From NCBI RefSeq assembly GCF_029589435.1, contig NZ_JARRAG010000002.1, positions 1,488,001-1,552,000 of the forward strand: a stretch of 64,000 bases of DNA, in the 5' to 3' direction. Below the pieces are notes generated by a model that had not been told where the DNA came from, ran no database searches, and saw only the letters and a program-made list of their open reading frames with translations. The DNA is from Paludisphaera mucosa (GTDB taxonomy: Bacteria; Planctomycetota; Planctomycetia; Isosphaerales; Isosphaeraceae). A program made the translations under genes and the position numbers. Each line of letters starts with the position of its first letter. Within the stretch, counting starts at the first letter, position 1. Positions 57,332 through 64,000 of the stretch are shown here, piece by piece.

Positions 57332-58813
57332 TCAGCTCTTGATCTTGAGAACCGGGACCAGGTGGTTGTTCACGAACCGATAGTAGGTGCCGGCCGGCTT
57401 GAGCGGCTGGCCGCTGCTGGAGCGGCCGCGGGCGTTGCCCGAGAACGCCAGGGTGGTGTTGGCGTTGGCCCGGAAGCGGACGTGGCCGGTCCGGCCGATG
57501 AGCTTGTTGGGCCCGTCGCCGGCGACCAGGGTGTTGGACCCGAACCAGCCGTGCGCCAGCGAGTAGCCGCCTCCGGCCTTGACGACGTTCTTCCCCCCCT
57601 GCCCGCCGTCGATCGTCGCCGGCACCGTGACGTCGTTCGAGACCGTGATGTCGTCGTTGGCCTTCGAGCCCTGGACGATGATCTGCGAGAGCGAGGCCGG
57701 GTTGGGCTGGATCGTGTCGGCGATCCCGTTGACGATCACCTGGATCTTGTCGCTGGCGGGGATCGTCGGCGCGGGGACCTGGTTGACCTCGATCGTGTTC
57801 GTCCCGCCGTAGAACTTGCCGAGCGCCGGGGGCGTGGCGATCAGGACGTCGCCGATCTGGCGGACCGCGGTGGTGTTCCCGGGGGTGTAGACCTTGAAGG
57901 TCCGGACGGCCGTCGTGCCGTCGGCGGCGTCGGTCGCCGTGACGGTGATGTTCGCCGTCTGGCCCGGCCCTGCGGTCGTCGTGTCGATCAGCAGGGCGCC
58001 GTTGGGGTTGGTGGCCGAGATCGTCGAGCCCGTGATCGTCACCGGGTTGTTCGGGACCGAGACCTCGCCCGACGAGTTGGCGCTCACGGCGACCTGCGAG
58101 AGCTTCTCCAGCGTGCTGGTGCCGGCGACCTGCTGGCCGAAGATCGTGTAGCTCTGGTTCAGCGAGGTCTGGGGGCCGAAGGTCACGAAGAACTGGGCGT
58201 CGCTGGAGTTGGGCTGGCCCGTGTTGGCCATCGCCAGCTGGCCGTAGCTGCTGAAGTCGACGGCCGGGTTGACCTCGATGCCGATCGGCGTCACGCCGCT
58301 GGTCGACGAGGTGCTGGTGGCGCTGTTGGAGCCGCCCTGGGCGACGAAGCCGTCGAGGATGCGGGGGAAGAACCGGCCGGTGTTGACGTAGTAGCCGTTG
58401 TTGCTGAAATTGGTGATCCGCTGGACCGTGTTGGGCGCGACCTCCGGGAAGAACTGGAAGGTCATCGGCTCGTTCAGGATGGTGGGGTCGCCGGCCCCGG
58501 CCGAGAGGTGCTGGACGAGGATGGTCCAGAACTGGCCGTCGGCCACCGACACCTTGATGTTGGGGTTGTCGGAGGTGGCGGTGAACGTCTGGCTGGCCGC
58601 TCCGCTGGCGCTGCCGTCGAGGGCGAGCTGGTAGCCCAGGCCCGCGGGGGCGGTGACGTCGGTGATCGGCGCCAGCGCGGCGGTCATGAGCTCGCGGGCC
58701 TCGAGCGGCTCGAGGGAGGGCCGGCGCCGGGGTCGCGGGGCGGCGTGCTGGGATGCTCCGCTCGCTTGCGGGGCCGCAAGAAACGGATATCTCCGAACGA
58801 TCCGGTGCCACAT
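57332..58813 (-). CDS. secreted cyclophilin-type peptidyl-prolyl isomerase with LEPR-XLL-like N-terminus
   Basis: ATG 58813 is preceded by AGGAGG at 6 bases, giving 493 residues; an ATG at 58846 is less likely. The basic N-terminus contains PSLEPLEARELMTA (about residues 32-45), the LEPR-XLL-type signature of planctomycete surface proteins. A cadherin-like segment (TATSDNPNIKVSVADGQF) precedes the cyclophilin domain: EVAPNTVQRITNF, FFPRILDGFVAQGG, AMANTGQPNSSDAQFFVTFG and YTIFGQQV. Further beta-rich domains and a C-terminal repeat-like part (ADDxxVxNDV, GGxGGxNxV) follow. It should fold or modify proteins outside the cell. Confidence 0.9.
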   Translation of the reverse strand: MWHRIVRRYPFLAAPQASGASQHAAPRPRRRPSLEPLEARELMTAALAPITDVTAPAGLGYQLALDGSASGAASQTFTATSDNPNIKVSVADGQFWTILVQHLSAGAGDPTILNEPMTFQFFPEVAPNTVQRITNFSNNGYYVNTGRFFPRILDGFVAQGGSNSATSTSSTSGVTPIGIEVNPAVDFSSYGQLAMANTGQPNSSDAQFFVTFGPQTSLNQSYTIFGQQVAGTSTLEKLSQVAVSANSSGEVSVPNNPVTITGSTISATNPNGALLIDTTTAGPGQTANITVTATDAADGTTAVRTFKVYTPGNTTAVRQIGDVLIATPPALGKFYGGTNTIEVNQVPAPTIPASDKIQVIVNGIADTIQPNPASLSQIIVQGSKANDDITVSNDVTVPATIDGGQGGKNVVKAGGGYSLAHGWFGSNTLVAGDGPNKLIGRTGHVRFRANANTTLAFSGNARGRSSSGQPLKPAGTYYRFVNNHLVPVLKIKS

Positions 58814-59187
58814 ACGCTGCCTCCTGGCGCTGCCTGTCCTGTGCATCCTCCGCCGCGACCGCGTCTCGCCCCCGGGCTGCGGGCCCCGGAGACGGCCGTC
58901 GCCGACGCGTCCCGGGGTTGTATCGGCCTTCAGGGATTTTCCGCTTGAGTCGGTTTCGCCCGGAAGGCCGGGGCCGGGCCGGGCCCGAGACGCAGGTCCT
59001 TCCGCGATCGAGACTTGCTCCCCGGCGGGCGGCGGCCGTCATTGACAGGAGCCGGGGCCGGGCTTATAGTTGCGTGAGCCCCGCGTCCGAGCATGCACGT
59101 GCGGGCTCCATATCTTCCCGACCTCGATGCTGCTCTCGCCGGAACGTCAGGAACGCGCACGGACGTCTTGTTGGGGGACGAGCCCCT
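58814..59187. other. 374-base divergent intergenic region with a strong promoter
   Basis: Between the divergent cyclophilin and kinase genes I find a strong sigma-70-type promoter at 59042-59070 for the kinase and a leader of about 110 bases after it. No RNA gene is recognised. Confidence 0.5.
59042..59070 (+). promoter_or_regulatory. sigma-70-type promoter for the kinase gene
   Basis: TTGACA (59042-59047) is separated by exactly 17 bases from TATAGT (59065-59070). Transcription should start near 59077, about 110 bases before the chosen start codon. Confidence 0.8.
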
Positions 59188-62100
59188 TTGATCGAGCACG
59201 AGTCCCCGCAACCTCCCCCCGAACCCCCGAGCGGGGCCGCGCCCGTCCCGGGCTCGCGCCTCCAGGCCGGCTCGCGCCCGCCGCGCGTGGGGAACGCGCC
59301 CGGCTCGTCGCAGGTGGGCGTCGACTCGCCGACGGTGCTGCGGGGGTCGAGCACCGATTCGAAGCGCGCGCCGGCCCTCGCCCGGGCGCCGGCGGCGAGC
59401 CTGCCGCGGCCGGGCGACGTGCTGGGGACCTTCGTGCTCGAGGAGGCCATCGGGGCGGGCGGCATGGGGGCCGTCTTCCGGGCCCACGACGCGACCCTCG
59501 ACCGCCAGGTCGCGCTCAAGCTCCTGCCCCCCGACCAGGTCGACGACCCCGAGGTCGTCCAGCGCTTCTACCAGGAGGGTCGGTCGGCCGCCCGGCTCGA
59601 CCACGAGAACATCGCCCGGGTCTACAGCCTGGGCCAGGACGGCCCGTTCCACTACATCGTCTTCGAGTACGTGGACGGCGAGACGATCCGCCGCCGGGTC
59701 GACGAGCACGGGCCGATGGCGGTGGCCGAGGCGGTGGACGTCACGCTCCAGATGGCCCAGGCGCTGGTGCACTCGTCGCTGCGGGGCGTCGTCCACCGCG
59801 ACGTCAAGCCGTCGAACATCATCATCACGCCCGAGGGCCGCGCCAAGCTCGTCGACATGGGCCTGGCCCGGCGGTTCGAGCGGCAGAGCGAGCGCGGCGG
59901 CCTGACGCAGACCGGGATGACCCTGGGCACGTTCGACTACATCAGCCCCGAGCAGGCGCGCGACCCGCGCGACGTCGACGTCCGCAGCGACCTGTATTCG
60001 CTGGGATGCACGCTCTTTCACATGTTGAGCGGCCAGCCCCCCTTCCCGGGCGGGACCGTGCTCCAGAAGCTGCTGCAGCACCAGGAGGAGGCCCCGCCGG
60101 ACGTCCGGGAGCTGAACCCGGCCGTGCCGACGGCGCTGGCCCGCGTGCTCGACAAGCTGATGGCGAAGGACCGCGACCGCCGCTGCCAGTCGCCCGAGCA
60201 GCTGGTGCGCGACCTGCTGCTCGTCGCCGGCCGCGCCGGGATGACCCTGACGCACTTCGAAACGGCGCCCCCTCATCACGACCGCCCGGCCTGGGACCGC
60301 TCGCTGGCGTTGCCGACCCTGGCGGGGTTCGTCCTCCTGGCGGCGGGCCTCTTCTACTGGGGCCGCGAGCTGCTCGACCCGTCGGCGCCCGCGCCGGCGG
60401 CCGAGTACCCGTCGCTGAGCGCGTCTCGACCGCCGCCGGCCCTGGCCCCCGCGCCGGGCCTCGGCGCCGGGCCCGTCGGCGCGGCCGCGACGGCGGCGCC
60501 CCGGAAGATCGACGTCCGCCCCGGCGAGGACCTCGCCGCGGTGATCGCCGCGGCCCCCCACAAGGCGGTCGTCACGCTCACCGAGGACGGGCCCTACCTG
60601 CTGGGCTCGCGGCCGTCCGGCCCCCGGGCCGGCGCGGCCAAGGATGTCACGATCCGGGCCGAGGTCGGCAAGCGGCCCGTGCTCCGCTTCGCGGCCGACG
60701 CGCGGGGGGGCGACCGGCCGCCCTCGTCGTTGCTGTCCTTCTCGCGGGGCCGGGTCGCGATCGAGGGCCTGACCTTCGAGGCCGAGGGCCGCGCGCTCGA
60801 CGACCCGGTCGCCGCGATCCTCCTCGACGACGCCGCGCTGCAGCTCACGGGCTGCTCGTTCCGCCGCCCCGCCGATACGTCCGCCGGCCCCGGCCTGCCC
60901 GCGGTCCGCAGCCGCGGCGGCCGGCCCGACCCCGCCGCCGGCGACCGCCCCCCGGCGATCGTCGCCGCCCAGTGCCATTTCGACCCCGGCGCCGCCGCCT
61001 TCGACTGCGAGGGGCCCGCCGACGTCCAGCTCCTCGACTGCACCTTCGGGCCCGGCGGGACCGCGATCGTGCTCGACGACGCCGACGCCGCGGCGGCCGG
61101 CCCGCGCGACGTCCTGATCGTCCGCTCCAGCTTCATGGCGGGCGTCGCGCCGGTCTTCCAGGTCCGCGGCTCCCTGGCGCGGTTCCAGGCCGACGACTGC
61201 GTGTTCGCCCCGGCCGACGCCTCGGCCTCGGCTGTGACGTCGCCGCGGGTGCTGGCGCTCGTCGACAACCCCCGCAACCTCGCCTGGGCGGGCCGCTCGA
61301 ACCTCTACGGCAAGTTCGACGTCCTGCTCGACGTCGCCGGCAAGCCGGCCTCCGAGGAGGCCGTCCGCGATTTCGACCGCTGGCGGTCGGACCTCCGCGA
61401 GGCCCGGTCGACCCTGGCGACGGCCCCGGTCTGGGAGTCGCCCGACCCGGCGCGCGAGCTGGCCCTGGGCCGCGAAGCCCCCTCGCGGGCCTTCCGGGTC
61501 GCCGCGGTCGACGGCGTCGCGACGCCCCCCGGAGCGCAAAGGGGCCCCTTCGGCACCCGGATCCTCGCCGCCGGCCCGCCGCCCGCCGCGGCGGCCTCGC
61601 CCACGACGGCGATGACGACGGCCCCCGCCGTCGAGCCGGTCAAGGCGGCCCCGTCGCCGGCTCCGGTCCCGACCGCCGCCGAGCTGGTCGCCGCGGCGGC
61701 CGCCCGGGGCCGCGAATCGAGCGCGGCGGTCGCCCCGGCCGTCGCGGCGCTCGTCACGACCCCCGACCCGCCGACCATGCCGCCGATGGCCACGACGGAC
61801 CTCTCGGGAGGCGACGAGGTCGCCTTCCCGCTCGCCGTCGCGCCCTCGAGCAGGCCCGACCCCACTCCGGCCGCCGCCGCCGAGCCCCCCGCGCGGGCCG
61901 CCGAGCCGGCCCCGGATCGGACCCGCGCGCTCCCCGCGCCGGCCCTCGAGGTCGCGATCGCCGACGAGGACGTCGTCCGGAGCGCCGAGCAGTTGCGGAA
62001 CATGATCGCCCACCACGGCCCCGGCGGCGGCGTGATCCACGTCGCGGCCGGAGTCGACCTGGAGCTGGCGACCCTGGACTTCCCCGCCGGCTCGTGGACG

Positions 62101-63072
62101 ATCGCGGCCGAGCCCGGCGAGCGGCGGCCCCGGCTGCGGTTCCACCCGTCGCCGTTCGGCTCGTCGTCCTCGACCTGGACCAGCCTGTTCAACGTCCAGG
62201 GGGGCGAGCTGAAGCTCCGGGGCCTGGACGTGATGATCCAGGACTTCGACCACCAGTCGATGGGCCGGCTCGCCGCCGTCGGCCTGTCCGCCGGCTCCGG
62301 CCTCGAACTGGTCGACTGCACGATCAGCCTGGTCGGCCAGGCCCCCTCGCACGCCGTCGTCGCCGTCCTGCCCGTCAAGCCGACCGCCGCGCCGGCGACC
62401 GGGACGGCGCCGCCCAGGCCGGCCGTGGTCCGCATCCGCGACGGCTTCCTGCGGACGGCGGGCGACGCGGTGGCCGTGGCCTCGAACCAGCGGCTCGACT
62501 GCCGGCTCGACAACGTGATCGTCGCGGCCGACGGCAGCCTCCTCCGCACCCAGGGCGGGACGGCCCCGGTCCGCGACGAGCCCACGCTGACGCTCCGCCT
62601 CGAACACGTCCTGGCGCGGGCCAAGGGGGGGCTGGTGCACATGGAAAGCTCCGTCGACGAGGCCGAGCTTCCGCTCGCCCAGGTCGACGCCCGCGACTCG
62701 GTGCTGAGCACCGGCGCCGAGGGCTCCCCCCTGTTCCGCGTCGACGGCCGCGGCCGCGTCGAGGGCCTCGCCGACCGGATCCGCTGGACCGGCGAGAACG
62801 TCGCCTATCACGAGATCTCCGTCTACCGCGTCGACGACGGCGGCCAGACCGGGGTGTCGCCCAAGCGCTACACCCGCACCGACTGGCTCAACAGCTTCGT
62901 GGCCCGGGACGAGGCCCCCGTCCTCGACGTCGAGTTCGTCGACCGCAAGGCCCCCGCCCTCCCCGCCCGCGCCCTCTCGCCCGAGGCCCTCCGCCTCGCC
63001 CCGCGGGCTCCCCTCGCCCGCAAAGGCCCCGACTACGCCACCATCCCCGCCGCGCCCGACGCCGACTCCTAA
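59188..63072 (+). CDS. membrane Ser/Thr kinase with C-terminal right-handed beta-helix region
   Basis: The 1294-residue reading starts at TTG 59188; GTG 59287 is an alternative, and the upstream frame to 58753 is non-coding. A Pro-rich 75-residue lead precedes the kinase domain (81-350): IGAGGMGAVFRAHD, K111 in VALKLL, VVHRDVKPSNIII, and VDMGLA, so the usual DFG is DMG. A transmembrane helix lies near residue 375. Outside, two segments with parallel beta-helix patterns (GRVAIEGLTFEAEGRAL, LQLTGCSFRRP; GELKLRGLDVMIQDF, GLELVDCTISLVG) are joined by an Ala/Pro linker. This suggests a carbohydrate- or surface-sensing receptor kinase. Confidence 0.85.
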   Translation: MIEHESPQPPPEPPSGAAPVPGSRLQAGSRPPRVGNAPGSSQVGVDSPTVLRGSSTDSKRAPALARAPAASLPRPGDVLGTFVLEEAIGAGGMGAVFRAHDATLDRQVALKLLPPDQVDDPEVVQRFYQEGRSAARLDHENIARVYSLGQDGPFHYIVFEYVDGETIRRRVDEHGPMAVAEAVDVTLQMAQALVHSSLRGVVHRDVKPSNIIITPEGRAKLVDMGLARRFERQSERGGLTQTGMTLGTFDYISPEQARDPRDVDVRSDLYSLGCTLFHMLSGQPPFPGGTVLQKLLQHQEEAPPDVRELNPAVPTALARVLDKLMAKDRDRRCQSPEQLVRDLLLVAGRAGMTLTHFETAPPHHDRPAWDRSLALPTLAGFVLLAAGLFYWGRELLDPSAPAPAAEYPSLSASRPPPALAPAPGLGAGPVGAAATAAPRKIDVRPGEDLAAVIAAAPHKAVVTLTEDGPYLLGSRPSGPRAGAAKDVTIRAEVGKRPVLRFAADARGGDRPPSSLLSFSRGRVAIEGLTFEAEGRALDDPVAAILLDDAALQLTGCSFRRPADTSAGPGLPAVRSRGGRPDPAAGDRPPAIVAAQCHFDPGAAAFDCEGPADVQLLDCTFGPGGTAIVLDDADAAAAGPRDVLIVRSSFMAGVAPVFQVRGSLARFQADDCVFAPADASASAVTSPRVLALVDNPRNLAWAGRSNLYGKFDVLLDVAGKPASEEAVRDFDRWRSDLREARSTLATAPVWESPDPARELALGREAPSRAFRVAAVDGVATPPGAQRGPFGTRILAAGPPPAAAASPTTAMTTAPAVEPVKAAPSPAPVPTAAELVAAAAARGRESSAAVAPAVAALVTTPDPPTMPPMATTDLSGGDEVAFPLAVAPSSRPDPTPAAAAEPPARAAEPAPDRTRALPAPALEVAIADEDVVRSAEQLRNMIAHHGPGGGVIHVAAGVDLELATLDFPAGSWTIAAEPGERRPRLRFHPSPFGSSSSTWTSLFNVQGGELKLRGLDVMIQDFDHQSMGRLAAVGLSAGSGLELVDCTISLVGQAPSHAVVAVLPVKPTAAPATGTAPPRPAVVRIRDGFLRTAGDAVAVASNQRLDCRLDNVIVAADGSLLRTQGGTAPVRDEPTLTLRLEHVLARAKGGLVHMESSVDEAELPLAQVDARDSVLSTGAEGSPLFRVDGRGRVEGLADRIRWTGENVAYHEISVYRVDDGGQTGVSPKRYTRTDWLNSFVARDEAPVLDVEFVDRKAPALPARALSPEALRLAPRAPLARKGPDYATIPAAPDADS

Positions 63073-63083
63073 GGCGGGCCGCC

Positions 63084-64000
63084 TCAGCGCCCCAGCAGGG
63101 TCCGCAGGATTCGCGCGGCGGCCTCGACCTCCCCGAGTTTGAGGGCGTCCCGCGCCGCGGCCAGCTCGACGACCTGCTCGTCGCGAAAGGGGACGCCGGC
63201 TCCCGGTTCGGGCGGGATGGGAACGAGGGCCCGCGCGATCGCCGCGCCCAGCTCGTCGAGCCCCGCTCCCGCCTCGGCCGAGACGACGACGAACGGCCGG
63301 TCGCCGCCGAGCGCCTCGGCCGGATCCCACGCCGCCGGCAGGTCGGCCTTGCTGGCGACGATCAGGGCCGGCCCGCCGCCCGTCGCCCGGGCCCGATCGG
63401 CGCCGTCGAGCGGTTGCGAGCGGTCCAGGACGTGCAGCGACAGGTCGGCCCGGGCGCGCTCGCGGAGGGCCCGCTCGACGCCCGAGCGCTCGACGACGTC
63501 GACGGCCTCGCGGACGCCGGCGGTGTCGACCAGCTCGATAGGCCAGCCGTCGAACGCGGTGCGCACGGTCACGGCGTCGCGGGTCGTCCCGGGCGTCGCC
63601 GCCACGATCGCGCGGGCGTAGCCCGCCATCGCGTTGAGCAGCCGGCTCTTCCCCACGTTGGGCCGGCCCGCGATCACGACCCGCCAGCCGTCGACGAGCC
63701 GCAGGCCGACGCGCGAACGAGCGATCAGCCCATCGAGCCGCGAGGCCGTTTCCGGGCTCCCCGTCTCGATCCCCGCGATCAATCCCACCAGCTCCCGGTC
63801 GAGCGCCCCCTGGGCCTGCTCCAGGAGAATCTCGGCCGTCCGCAGCGTGCCGGCCCCGGCGAGGTCCATCCACGCCGCCGCGCGGATCGGGCTCGGGGTC
63901 GCCTGGTCGACGAACGCGGTGGGCTCGGCGAGCCGCACGCCCCGCCCGCGCAACGCCTCGGCGACCATCTCGACGGCCGCCGAGCCGCCGTGGCACTGGA
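63084..64000 (-). CDS. mnmE: tRNA modification GTPase MnmE-like, partial, without C-terminal Cys motif
   Basis: The frame enters from the right edge with QCHGGSAAVEMVAEAL, which matches the MnmE N-terminal domain end, and continues for 305 residues. The GTPase motifs are GRPNVGKSRLLNA (G1), GTTRD (G2), DTAG (G3) and SKAD (G4, for the usual NKxD). MnmE, with MnmG, modifies U34 of some tRNAs. The family ends in C-x-G-K, with the Cys needed for activity; here the protein ends AARILRTLLGR without it. It could be a degenerate paralog or a lineage-typical variant. It converges on the kinase gene with 11 bases between stops. Confidence 0.85.
   Translation of the reverse strand, partial: QCHGGSAAVEMVAEALRGRGVRLAEPTAFVDQATPSPIRAAAWMDLAGAGTLRTAEILLEQAQGALDRELVGLIAGIETGSPETASRLDGLIARSRVGLRLVDGWRVVIAGRPNVGKSRLLNAMAGYARAIVAATPGTTRDAVTVRTAFDGWPIELVDTAGVREAVDVVERSGVERALRERARADLSLHVLDRSQPLDGADRARATGGGPALIVASKADLPAAWDPAEALGGDRPFVVVSAEAGAGLDELGAAIARALVPIPPEPGAGVPFRDEQVVELAAARDALKLGEVEAAARILRTLLGR

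Noticed and set aside
58930-63996. Minus-strand open frame of nearly 1700 residues opposite the beta-helix kinase
   Set aside because: High G+C keeps the opposite frame open; its translation is Arg/Gly/Asp-rich without any domain, while the plus strand codes for a clear kinase.
1-64000. CRISPR arrays, tRNA or rRNA genes, transposases, integrases, phage genes
   Set aside because: None found by eye: no regularly spaced direct repeats outside coding arrays, no cloverleaf-like segments, no recombinase motifs.

Overview
The window is very G+C-rich and reads as a chromosomal segment of a Planctomycetota bacterium, most likely of the Isosphaeraceae type. I infer this from gene content: DUF1501 and DUF1080 proteins, several Ser/Thr kinases with TPR or beta-helix tails, an ECF sigma factor next to a kinase, secreted proteins with an LEPR-XLL-like N-terminal signature, and planctomycete-style membrane-anchored alpha/alpha-toroid proteins. 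No rRNA, tRNA, CRISPR array, integrase or insertion sequence was found. Both ends cut through genes: a DUF1501 protein on the left and an MnmE-like GTPase on the right.

Layout. 0-5.7 kb: small housekeeping and envelope genes (kinase, FKBP isomerase lipoprotein, SurE, SprT-like protease, DUF1080). 5.9-9.3 kb: the squalene operon hpnC-hpnD-hpnE. 9.3-15.5 kb: a large anchored TPR protein, a Clp_N/ThiE fusion, a secreted glutathione peroxidase and a macro-domain protein. 15.6-20.9 kb: a MacA/MacB-type export operon (adaptor, ATPase, permease) interrupted by two tandem Uma2 genes; the ATPase has no canonical start codon where one is expected. 20.9-23.4 kb: SUMF1-fold protein, small secreted protein, deaminase, DUF1493 protein. 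23.6-39.1 kb: an envelope and signalling region with two TonB-like toroid proteins, an ECF sigma factor, an RTX repeat protein, a kinase, an ExbB/TolQ-family protein, a large TPR protein and an 18-residue-repeat secreted protein. 39.3-41.5 kb: CE1-like esterase and a secreted unknown. 41.9-47.1 kb: kinase, FHA-GAF-SpoIIE phosphatase and FAD oxidoreductase. 47.2-53.2 kb: zinc-ribbon membrane protein, then BlaI repressor with twin operators and a giant BlaR1-like protein. 53.4-64 kb: DUF362 protein, HrpB helicase, secreted cyclophilin, a kinase with beta-helix sensor, and MnmE.

The most interesting candidate system is in 23.6-39.1 kb. Two proteins carry the SxxxH transmembrane motif of TonB/TolA followed by a Pro/Ala-rich linker, but end in a prenyltransferase-like alpha/alpha toroid instead of a TonB C-terminal domain. 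An ExbB/TolQ-family gene and a periplasmic TPR gene lie between them. This suggests a Ton/Tol-like energised envelope machine with an unusual effector domain. Other notable items are a 53-residue super-repeat in the RTX protein, the Clp_N-ThiD2-ThiE fusion, an AUC start candidate, and the internal duplication in the BlaR1-like receptor.
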